DNA of 64,000 nucleotides, from assembly GCA_018061945.1 (NCBI GenBank), contig JAGOTD010000003.1, positions 109,928 through 173,927 of the forward strand. Direction: 5' to 3'. Below are positions 34,374-41,472 of this stretch, piece by piece (within the stretch, counting starts at the first letter, position 1; every line of letters begins with the position of its first letter). A program made the translations under genes and the position numbers. The notes under the pieces were generated by a model. That model was not told the DNA's origin, searched no databases, and saw only the letters and a list, made by a program, of their open reading frames with translations. Source of the stretch: Candidatus Peribacteraceae bacterium. Lineage in GTDB: Bacteria; Patescibacteriota; Gracilibacteria; Peribacterales; Peribacteraceae.

Positions 34374-35591
34374 CTAAAACAAACTCTCCACAATCGCCGC
34401 CTTCTTGATCGTCTCTACCTTCACGGCCATCGACTGCGGATCGCCGCTTATCGGCAGGCCTTTCTCGATGCGCAGATCTTCGATCTTGCGTAGTGGCTTT
34501 TCCAGCTGATTGCGGCGGGTGGTCGTGAGGTGATCATACTCGGTTTTGGCGTCTTCAATACGTTTGCCCATTTTATCCAAAGACTCCTGGAACGCTTGCC
34601 ACTGCTTGTTAAATGCGCCCATCAATGAGTACATTTCCGCGGCAGTCTTTTCCAGCTTAAAATTATCCACTGCCTGACGGATGACTGCAAGGATGGCGTA
34701 GAGTGTAAGAGGGGAGCAGATGATCACCTTATTCTGCATCGCTTCTTCCAAAATCGCGTGATAGTTTTCGTTGATGAAGGCGTAGACTTGCTCGTTTGGA
34801 ATGAAGACGATCACGTAGTCGACGGTGTTATCGGACGGATTGATGTAGTCGCGCGTAGTTACTTCCTTGATGCGCGCTTTCACATCCTTCAGGAACTGAT
34901 CTTTATTCATCTTCTTATCGTTATCGGTTGTGGCTTCGATGAACTTTAAATAACTATTAAGTGGAAATTTGACGTCCATGTTCACCTTTAAATTCTGTGG
35001 TAGCAAAAATGTGTAGTCCGGGCGAGAGGTGACGGATTCGAGTGCTTTCTGCTTGAGGTAGTTGATACCTTCGACAAAGCCGGCCATGCGCAGGACATCT
35101 TCGGCCATGCGCTCACCCCACTGGCCGCGAATTTTGGTACTTGCGAGAGCACTTTTGAGATCATCCGCAGTTTGGCGCAGCTTTTCTGTCTGTTCAGCTG
35201 TGGATTTGATTTGCGTGGTGAGTTCGCCAAATTTATGCGCGCGGTCTTTCTCTAAGCTATTCATCAGTAATTCTACTTTTGTGAGAGACTTGCCCATTTC
35301 TTCGAGTCTCTGATCAATCAGCCTTTTTTTGCCTTCCAGTTCTTTTTCGCTCACATTTGCCTGCTTGGAAAGCGATTCATTGGCGCGTAGCACTAGTTGC
35401 TGTGTGCTTTTGGCCAACACATCACCAGAAATAGCGCCGAATGCTTCTTTCATACGTGTAATCATCAGTTCCATTTCTTTCATTTTCTCCGCATTGTCTT
35501 CTTGTTTGGGCTTGCTCATGTCGATCAATTTATAGGCAATAAAGCCGCAAACGCCAATAAGTAGGATAATGAGGATGTAGAGGGGAGTCAT
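34374..35591 (-). CDS. rmuC: DNA recombination protein RmuC
   Basis: 405 residues. An N-terminal membrane helix (LYILIILLIGVCGFIAYKL) is followed by a long coiled coil (about 30-160) and the RmuC nuclease-like core (IRGQWGERMAEDVL, RPDYTF, MDVKFPL, VIVFIPNE). It limits inversions at short inverted repeats, which is relevant in a genome this rich in them. AGTAGGA eight nt upstream decides ATG 35591. A LexA-like palindrome lies in the promoter region. Confidence 0.92.
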   Translation of the reverse strand: MTPLYILIILLIGVCGFIAYKLIDMSKPKQEDNAEKMKEMELMITRMKEAFGAISGDVLAKSTQQLVLRANESLSKQANVSEKELEGKKRLIDQRLEEMGKSLTKVELLMNSLEKDRAHKFGELTTQIKSTAEQTEKLRQTADDLKSALASTKIRGQWGERMAEDVLRMAGFVEGINYLKQKALESVTSRPDYTFLLPQNLKVNMDVKFPLNSYLKFIEATTDNDKKMNKDQFLKDVKARIKEVTTRDYINPSDNTVDYVIVFIPNEQVYAFINENYHAILEEAMQNKVIICSPLTLYAILAVIRQAVDNFKLEKTAAEMYSLMGAFNKQWQAFQESLDKMGKRIEDAKTEYDHLTTTRRNQLEKPLRKIEDLRIEKGLPISGDPQSMAVKVETIKKAAIVESLF

Positions 35592-35612
35592 GCGAGCGAT
35601 CCTACTCATCTG

Positions 35613-35628
35613 GTGGACGGATGTCCAC
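35613..35628 (-). promoter_or_regulatory. LexA-like operator of rmuC
   Basis: A perfect palindrome GTGGAC-GGAT-GTCCAC. It matches the lexA site at 48638 (GTGAAC-GAAT-GTCCAC) and has a similar position relative to the start. Confidence 0.65.
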
Positions 35629-35699
35629 TTGAAGACGGATTTTTTTTGTGTTGTAAGAATCAAAACAGTCATTTTACAGCTAGTACAAGGGCAATACTC

Positions 35700-35727
35700 T
35701 TGACAATTTTGTGTCCGTGATTATGAT
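35700..35727 (+). promoter_or_regulatory. rpsO promoter
   Basis: TTGACA (35700-35705) and TATGAT (35722-35727), 16 bp apart. The transcript starts near 35734, giving a 100-nt leader. Confidence 0.7.
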
Positions 35728-35733
35728 ATGCCC

Positions 35734-35833
35734 ACTTTCGCGCTTTGCTGTTACTTACAATAGTGCAGCGAGGCCCGAACGAGGTTTATCTTGTGCATTT
35801 TGTACAGCCTCGTACCACATTCCCCCTATTCTT
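35734..35833 (+). promoter_or_regulatory. rpsO leader, possible S15 control region
   Basis: About 100 nt. ACGAGG near 35779 can pair with CCTCGT near 35810, forming a stem before the start codon. S15 often represses itself through such leaders; here this is inferred from structure only. Confidence 0.4.
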
Positions 35834-36103
35834 ATGGCGCTCAAGCGTTCCACGAAGAAGACACTCATCACCAAACACCGTACACACGACAAGGACACCG
35901 GTTCGCCATCTGTGCAGGTTGCTATCCTCACCAAGGAAATCACGATGGTGACGAAGCACCTTAAGGATCACAAGAAAGACAACTCTGCTCGTCGTGGACT
36001 TTTGGCCAAGGTTGCCCGCCGCCGCAAACTGCTCAATTACCTCCGTATGAACAAGCCAGAGGATTATCAGAAAACAATCGACGCGTTGGATCTCAAGAAA
36101 TAG
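35834..36103 (+). CDS. rpsO: small ribosomal subunit protein uS15
   Basis: 89 residues, normal length: TGSPSVQVAILTKEI, the LKDHKKDNSARRGLL loop and the RRKLLNYL end that binds 16S rRNA helices 20-22. ATG 35834 fits the family start. A terminator follows 18 nt after the stop. In many bacteria pnp comes next; here a four-helix-bundle gene and repeats lie between. Confidence 0.97.
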   Translation: MALKRSTKKTLITKHRTHDKDTGSPSVQVAILTKEITMVTKHLKDHKKDNSARRGLLAKVARRRKLLNYLRMNKPEDYQKTIDALDLKK

Positions 36104-36119
36104 ATTTGGATATATCGAA

Positions 36120-36147
36120 GAAGGCGTCTGAGAAGGCGCCTTTTTTT
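36120..36147 (+). terminator. rpsO terminator
   Basis: AAGGCGTC and GGCGCCTT pair around TGAGAA, followed by seven T. Confidence 0.88.
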
Positions 36148-36159
36148 AAATTCCACGGT

Positions 36160-36245
36160 ATAAATACGAAGATCAAAGAACCAAATTCGAGACAAATACG
36201 AATAACTAAGAACTAAAATCGAGACAAAAACGAATTATAAAGGAT
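36160..36245 (+). repeat. R5 array, left of four-helix-bundle gene
   Basis: TACGAAGATCAAAGAACCAA, CGAGACAAATA, CGAATAACTAA and similar units of about 10-11 nt. The inverse copy lies at 36752-36830. Confidence 0.8.
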
Positions 36246-36362
36246 AAATTAGAAGGTGTTCTTTTTAGGCACAGAACAGAAATTATGGCTTGAAATTGAG
36301 GAAAATTGGTAATTGGCAAAAGAAATTACTTTATAGGGACTTCTGTCTAGATTTCGTATATT

Positions 36363-36368
36363 TATACT
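36363..36368 (+). promoter_or_regulatory. -10 box, leaderless
   Basis: TATACT ends 6 nt before ATG 36375; an out-of-frame ATG at 36371 lies between. Confidence 0.6.
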
Positions 36369-36374
36369 CTATGC

Positions 36375-36749
36375 ATGACTCAATCATCCATTCCTCATTT
36401 CAATTTAGAGAATCGAACTCTCGTTTTTGCAAAAAAGATCCGAGCCTTCGTTAAGCTCATTCCGAGAACAATTGCGAATACTGAAGATGGTAAACAGCTT
36501 ATTCGCTCGTCTGGATCAATTGGCGCTAATTATATCGAGGCAAACGAATCACTTGGCAAACGTGACTTTATGATGAAAGTAAAAATATCCAAGAAAGAAG
36601 CAAAGGAATCAGGTTATTGGCTTCAGTTATTGGATATGGGAGATAATAAAATACTCGAAAATGAAAGAATGGCTTTGTTTAAGGAATCAAAAGAGTTAAT
36701 GCTTATTTTTGGCGCCATGTTACGCAATGCGCAGCAAAAAATTTTGTAA
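36375..36749 (+). CDS. four-helix-bundle protein (23S rRNA IVP / bAvd-like family)
   Basis: 124 residues. LENRTLVFAKKIRAFVKLIP, SSGSIGANYIEANESLGKRDF and KEAKESGYWLQLL are the landmarks of the S23/IVP four-helix-bundle family. These small basic proteins are found in 23S rRNA intervening sequences, beside retroelements, and often alone; their role is unknown. Here the gene splits the usual rpsO-pnp pair and is bracketed by inverted R5 copies. It is more AT-rich than its neighbours, which fits acquisition. Confidence 0.9.
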   Translation: MTQSSIPHFNLENRTLVFAKKIRAFVKLIPRTIANTEDGKQLIRSSGSIGANYIEANESLGKRDFMMKVKISKKEAKESGYWLQLLDMGDNKILENERMALFKESKELMLIFGAMLRNAQQKIL

Positions 36750-36751
36750 TT

Positions 36752-36830
36752 CTATTTTCAATTTTCTCAATTGTTTCGTATTTGGTTCTTTGATCTTCGC
36801 ATTTTCCCCGTTTGCAGTTTTCCAAAGCCT
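36752..36830 (+). repeat. R5 array, right of four-helix-bundle gene (inverted)
   Basis: TTTCGTATTTGGTTCTTTGA followed by TCTTCGCATTTTC, the inverse complement of the core in the left copy. Confidence 0.8.
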
Positions 36831-36893
36831 TTTTGTCATTTGCATCTTGTTTCTTGATCATTCTTCCGACTGGCTTTTACAGCCTCTTCCCCT

Positions 36894-36899
36894 TATACT
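36894..36899 (+). promoter_or_regulatory. putative pnp -10 box
   Basis: TATACT without a clear -35. It would give a leader of about 130 nt for pnp. Confidence 0.4.
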
Positions 36900-37005
36900 T
36901 CCTTTAGCTCTTTCCCACACTCAGTTTTCTGCCCCTGGATTTACGTACCAGCTCCCGATAGGGATTTGATGTGTGAATCCTTTCGCAGGAATTCAGGTTT
37001 GTTGG

Positions 37006-37036
37006 AAAGAATGATCTATTTCATTCTTTTTCTTTT
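37006..37036 (+). promoter_or_regulatory. hairpin and T-rich tract directly before pnp
   Basis: AAAGAATGA and TCATTCTTT pair perfectly around a 6-nt loop, followed by TTTCTTTT and then the ATG. It could act as an attenuator or as a processing site for PNPase self-control. No Shine-Dalgarno is present. Confidence 0.5.
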
Positions 37037-39253
37037 ATGAAAGGTACGTATACCTTAGAACTCGGCGACAAGTCGCTTGTCGTCAAAACCGGGCAGATTG
37101 CCCGCCAGGCCAACTCGTCCATTATCTGTCAGATGGGGGACACGGTTGCACTCTGTACAACCACTATTTCGCCAAAGCCGCGCGATGGTGTGGATTTCTT
37201 GCCGCTGCAAGTTATCTACCAGGAGAAATTTTACGCCGGTGGCAAAATATCGGGCAGTCGCTTCCGCAAGCGCGAAGGTCGTCCAGGCGATGACTACGTG
37301 TTACTTGCACGTGTAATCGACCGTGGACTGCGTCCGATGCTTCCAAAGCACATGCGTAACGATATCCAGGTATTTGCAACGGTCTTAAGTTACGACTTCG
37401 AAAACGAGCACGATATTGTGTGTGCCAACGGCGCAAACTTGTCGGTTGCTGTATCGGACTGTCCAGCCGATGGCCCACTTGGCACCGTTCGTGTGGGATT
37501 GATTGGTGGCGAACTTGTCTTAAACCCAACACACGAGGCTCGTACCAAAAGCGAGCTCGATATGTTTGTGACTGCTTCTCTCGAGCGCATAGTGATGATC
37601 GAAGCGGGTGCGAACCAAGTATCCGAAGAGGATATTCTCCGTGCCATCGATTTCGGTAAGAAATGGGCACAGAAAATTGCCAAGTTCTTTGCGGATATCC
37701 AAAAAGAAATCGGCAAGCCAAAGATGACTATCGCTGAGCCTTTTGCGCATAAAGAGGCGTACGAATTCCTCAAGAAGTCCGCTCTGCCAATCGTTAACAA
37801 AGCTGTGAAAGACGACATGATCAAAAGCGCACGCCGTGCCATCTTCAACGACTTGATGGCCAATGCCAACAAGCAATTGGAAGAGAAGTTCGGCCCAGCC
37901 GGTGAGAACGAAGAGCTGATTACGCTGTACAAAAATGGTCCAGCAATCATGGATAAAATCATCAAGGGCGAGGTGCGCCGCTTGGTACTCGAAGAAGGTC
38001 TGCGTATGAGCAGCCGCAAGGTGGATCAGATTCGTGACATCGAATGTATTGTCGATATCTTGCCAAAACGCGTGCACGGTTCTGCGCTCTTCCAGCGCGG
38101 CGAAACGCAAGGTCTCACGACTTGTACGCTCGGCTCTCCTGGCGACAAACAGCTTGTGGATGGCATGGAAGGCGAGCATGAACTGCGCTACATGCATCAC
38201 TACAACTTCCCTCCTTTCTCTGTTGGAGAGACAAGTAACCGCTTGATGGTTGGTAACCGCGAAATTGGTCATGGAAATTTGGCGCAGCGTGGTATCGAGC
38301 CAGTGTTGCCAAAGGAGGAGGATTTCCCGTACACCATTCGCACAGTCACCGAAATTTTGGAATCCAACGGTTCGTCGTCTATGGCGGCGGCCTGCGGCTC
38401 CACTCTTGCGCTCATGGCTGCTGGTGTGCCGATCACTGCTCCAGTTTCCGGTATCGCGCTTGGACTCATGTCCGATGAAGAGAAAGGCCAGTACGTCATT
38501 CTCTCCGATCTTCAGGATGAAGAGGACTTCGGTGGCGACATGGACTTTAAGCTCACGGGTACAGAAAAGGGTATCACGGCTATTCAGATGGATATCAAGA
38601 TCAAAGGATTGCCCGATTCCGTCTTTAAAGACGCTCTCGAGAAATCCAAAGTCGGTCGCGCACATATTCTCAAGATCATGCTTGCGGCTATTGCCGAGCC
38701 ACGTAAGGAACTGAGCCAGTACGCTCCACGCATCGAAACGATTCAGATCGATCCAGAGGATATCCGCCTCGTTATCGGTAAGGGTGGCGAAACGATTCAG
38801 CGTATGACCAAGGAATTCAATGTCACTATCGACATTGAAGATAGCGGTATGGTATTCGTCACAGCACTCAGCGGCGAATCGATGGAACTCGCCAAGCAAG
38901 CGATCAAAGGTATTACCGAGAAGCCAAAGGTTGGCGATGTCTACGATGCCAAGATCACTCGCATCATCGATGGTGTCGGTGCGATCGCGGCATTCGGCCA
39001 TGGTGGCAAGGACGGCATGATCCACATTTCGGAACTCGCCTGGGGCCGCACCGAGAAAGTGGAAGATGTTGTGAAAGTCGGCGACAGCGTCAAAGTAAAA
39101 TGTGTTGAATACGATGCAGCCGAAGGCAAGACACGTTTGAGCCTCAAGCAAATGACTACTCCACCAGAAGGTTGGGTTGCTCCACCACCACGTCCAAGTT
39201 TTGGCGGCGGTCGCGGCGGTCCATCACGCGGTGGACATGGAGGACGTCGTTAG
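37037..39253 (+). CDS. pnp: polyribonucleotide nucleotidyltransferase
   Basis: 738 residues. Two RNase PH domains (the second with KGTEKGITAIQMDIK and the active-site region), the helical linker, a KH domain (IRLVIGKGGETIQRM), an S1 domain (VGDVYDAKITRIIDGVGAIAAF) and a Gly/Arg-rich tail. It degrades RNA 3' to 5' with phosphate. Length and domain order are standard. It is separated from rpsO by a four-helix-bundle gene. Confidence 0.97.
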   Translation: MKGTYTLELGDKSLVVKTGQIARQANSSIICQMGDTVALCTTTISPKPRDGVDFLPLQVIYQEKFYAGGKISGSRFRKREGRPGDDYVLLARVIDRGLRPMLPKHMRNDIQVFATVLSYDFENEHDIVCANGANLSVAVSDCPADGPLGTVRVGLIGGELVLNPTHEARTKSELDMFVTASLERIVMIEAGANQVSEEDILRAIDFGKKWAQKIAKFFADIQKEIGKPKMTIAEPFAHKEAYEFLKKSALPIVNKAVKDDMIKSARRAIFNDLMANANKQLEEKFGPAGENEELITLYKNGPAIMDKIIKGEVRRLVLEEGLRMSSRKVDQIRDIECIVDILPKRVHGSALFQRGETQGLTTCTLGSPGDKQLVDGMEGEHELRYMHHYNFPPFSVGETSNRLMVGNREIGHGNLAQRGIEPVLPKEEDFPYTIRTVTEILESNGSSSMAAACGSTLALMAAGVPITAPVSGIALGLMSDEEKGQYVILSDLQDEEDFGGDMDFKLTGTEKGITAIQMDIKIKGLPDSVFKDALEKSKVGRAHILKIMLAAIAEPRKELSQYAPRIETIQIDPEDIRLVIGKGGETIQRMTKEFNVTIDIEDSGMVFVTALSGESMELAKQAIKGITEKPKVGDVYDAKITRIIDGVGAIAAFGHGGKDGMIHISELAWGRTEKVEDVVKVGDSVKVKCVEYDAAEGKTRLSLKQMTTPPEGWVAPPPRPSFGGGRGGPSRGGHGGRR

Positions 39254-39350
39254 AAGGAGTTCGAAGAATTCTAAGAGTTCGAAGAGTACGAGGAATAGTA
39301 GCTATCCTCGTACTCTTCGTTTTCATCGTTCTCCTCGAGCTCTTTTACTA
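39250..39350 (+). repeat. R4-type array with 15-bp perfect hairpin
   Basis: GGAGTTCGAAGAATTC-like 9-nt units, then CGAAGAGTACGAGGA and its exact inverse. It spans the gap between the convergent pnp and K+ channel genes. Confidence 0.75.
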
Positions 39351-40196
39351 AACAATCTCCTTCGACAGATCCTTCGCTTTCAGAATAATTTTCTCGAACA
39401 TATCCGAGTTCTCGTATGGTGAATGCTCATGCCAAATCGGCAGAATATTACTAAACACATGGATGAAGCTGTGTAGCTCATCGGATACCTCTGGGCGCAT
39501 ATCGACTGCGATTTTGTGCTTTTTGAACGCGAGAAGAAGTTTATGCAAGCGCATGAGTGTGCGATGCACGCCTTCCAGTAACAACTGCTCACGTCGCAGG
39601 TCGATAACGTACATATTCGTCTCATCATCATAAAATTCCAGAATCTCATCGAGTAAGCTCTGGCCTTGTTTCAGCGCAGTACTGAATGTTTCCCATGACT
39701 CGCCATCAGGCATATTTCCTTTTTCCAGTTCCTGCAGCATGTGATCAAAATCCTGACGAATGATGAAGAATCCTTCGCGGGTGTTGTAGAAGTTGCCTTC
39801 AAATGTGAGCTTGTGCACCTGATACAGCGCAATTTCCTGACGGTAGCTGATGAGCTTGGTCACAAAGATAGCCGAAATAAAAATCGTCATGATACTCTGA
39901 GAGCTGGCCAAAAATTTTGAAAAACCAATAGGAACAATGTCGCCATATCCCACCGATGTAGCCGTGATAACGCTGAAATACATGCTGCTGAGCAGCGTAT
40001 CTAGCGGGCTAAATCCTTCGATATTTCGCAGGCCATGGAGTGGCATGGCAAGCGTGAGAGTGAAGTAGCTGATGCCGAAACCAATCACGAGTCCAATCCA
40101 CATCAGAAACAAACCCTGATACGACAAGTCGATAATTGTATCGGGCTTGAAGATCGAGAGTTTTTCGGGTGTGAATTTTTTAGGCTGTGGTTCCAT
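39348..40196 (-). CDS. two-helix potassium channel with cytoplasmic domain
   Basis: 282 residues. The first membrane helix (LFLMWIGLVIGFGISYF) is followed by a pore loop with the K+ selectivity filter TSVGYGDI and a second helix (IMTIFISAIFVTKLI). The C-terminal about 150 residues are helical and charged and are not a recognisable RCK domain. ATG 40196 overlaps the end of the FmdB gene by 17 nt, so the two are co-translated. Gating ligand unknown. Confidence 0.88.
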   Translation of the reverse strand: MEPQPKKFTPEKLSIFKPDTIIDLSYQGLFLMWIGLVIGFGISYFTLTLAMPLHGLRNIEGFSPLDTLLSSMYFSVITATSVGYGDIVPIGFSKFLASSQSIMTIFISAIFVTKLISYRQEIALYQVHKLTFEGNFYNTREGFFIIRQDFDHMLQELEKGNMPDGESWETFSTALKQGQSLLDEILEFYDDETNMYVIDLRREQLLLEGVHRTLMRLHKLLLAFKKHKIAVDMRPEVSDELHSFIHVFSNILPIWHEHSPYENSDMFEKIILKAKDLSKEIV

Positions 40197-40479
40197 GAGA
40201 GAGTGAGTTGGTATTAGTTTGTGATGTTGGGCTTTGCGGTGCAGCAGCTGGTGTTTGTACAGGGGGAGTGGCATCTTTCTTTACAGACGCAGGAGCTGCC
40301 TGTTTGTTACTGTCGGTCTTGTAGAAACCGCTTCCTTTAAAGATCATGGATGGTGCTGTAATAATTTTCTGCGTCTTTCCGCGGCATTTTGGGCAAGCTG
40401 GCAGCTCCTTGGAACCGAATGTCATGGATTTCATGAAGTTCGTATCGCACTGTGTGCATTTGAAGCTGTAGTTTGGCAT
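40180..40479 (-). CDS. FmdB-family zinc-ribbon protein
   Basis: 99 residues. MPNYSFKCTQCDTNF and CPKCRGKTQKI form the CxxC...CxxC zinc ribbon, followed by the usual GSGFYKTD and then a Pro/Ala/Thr-rich disordered tail. Family members are putative regulators of uncertain role. First gene of a two-gene unit with the K+ channel. Confidence 0.9.
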   Translation of the reverse strand: MPNYSFKCTQCDTNFMKSMTFGSKELPACPKCRGKTQKIITAPSMIFKGSGFYKTDSNKQAAPASVKKDATPPVQTPAAAPQSPTSQTNTNSLSHGTTA

Positions 40480-40585
40480 GAGGAGATTGTAGCAGGATGT
40501 TGGTCTGATTGATCACGAAATTATAGCATATCGAGAGCTTTTTTGCCATAGACTACACATATTTATGGCTTATTCATTTGCTTCT

Positions 40586-40897
40586 TTACTTTTCGTAGCA
40601 AGTGAACCGCAAATTTGAGAGTGCATCGGCGGTGGGTTCTAAAAAGAGAGACAGTCCTTCAATTTCTAATTCATCCGTTGGCTCAATATAATCATCACTT
40701 TCCGGGAGTATGATTGCTATCAGTGGTTGAGGCGAAGCCATAATATTGGATGCTCGTTCTCGTAAGTCGTTTGTATTTTCTGTTAACAATGCATCCAGAT
40801 AAGGATTGGGCTGCTTAAGATCTTCCTTAATCAATTGATCGAAGTATTTCTTTTCTCTTAACTCACAGCGCGTGCCCAAAAATTTGAACAGTTTCAT
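40586..40897 (-). CDS. hypothetical protein, leaderless
   Basis: 103 residues, acidic, no known family. The start is set at 40897 (MKLFKFLGTR) because TATGCT (40910-40905) ends exactly 7 nt before it, with TTGACG 16 bp further up. An ATG 12 nt upstream would overlap the -10. Confidence 0.6.
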   Translation of the reverse strand: MKLFKFLGTRCELREKKYFDQLIKEDLKQPNPYLDALLTENTNDLRERASNIMASPQPLIAIILPESDDYIEPTDELEIEGLSLFLEPTADALSNLRFTCYEK

Positions 40898-40904
40898 GTA
40901 TGTG

Positions 40905-40932
40905 AGCATACGAATCCTTTTCTATTCGTCAA
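40905..40932 (-). promoter_or_regulatory. promoter of leaderless gene 40586-40897
   Basis: Minus strand TTGACG, 16 bp, TATGCT. Confidence 0.6.
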
Positions 40933-40978
40933 TTTTTCAATTGTTGCGGCTGAAGTTTTGAGTAATAGATTGAGCGAA

Positions 40979-41371
40979 TTAACCGGTGTGCTCGAAGCCA
41001 AAGAGTTTATCGGTATCCATAATGAGACTTCCTGGTAATCTCAAAACACCGAGAACAGCGCTGGGAATGCGTAATCCTATAAGATTACGAGTTGTTTGGC
41101 CTATATCTCGAATCGTGCGAAGGCCTTTCGTTGGCTCGAGCGGCTGATCGATCACACCCGCAAGTGCATAATCAGATAATTCAAAAATGCCACTGAGTCC
41201 GGCATACACGGTGCCGATTGCTGCCTTTACCGGATTGCCTTGCTCGAGTGGTTTTCCAATATAGGTATCGACAGTATCGCTTCCCCAATTACGCAGGTTT
41301 GGGCCTACTTCTCGAAACAACTGAATGCATCGATTTTCTCTGGTGCCAAGTGAAGTTGCACAATAATTCAT
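40979..41371 (-). CDS. hypothetical protein
   Basis: 130 residues, unknown. The middle has a Gly/Ala-rich weakly hydrophobic stretch (VKAAIGTVYAGLSGIFELS) and no full membrane helix. TAGCTT just before the ATG hints at a short leader. It is divergent from valS. Confidence 0.55.
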   Translation of the reverse strand: MNYCATSLGTRENRCIQLFREVGPNLRNWGSDTVDTYIGKPLEQGNPVKAAIGTVYAGLSGIFELSDYALAGVIDQPLEPTKGLRTIRDIGQTTRNLIGLRIPSAVLGVLRLPGSLIMDTDKLFGFEHTG

Positions 41372-41472
41372 AGTGAAAAGCTACACTCTAGTAGACGTTG
41401 ATTGGTGGGTCAGTCTTTCATTGTCGTTCTACGCTTCTTTTTCGTCTTCCTTCAGCGGTATTTTGCGGTACT

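Noticed and set aside
36375..36749. Intervening sequence of a 23S rRNA gene
   Set aside because: The protein family matches, but no rRNA sequence flanks it.
37520..39151. 543-residue open frame antisense to pnp
   Set aside because: It mirrors the PNPase coding frame, has no family resemblance and no start signals; PNPase motifs on the other strand are unambiguous.
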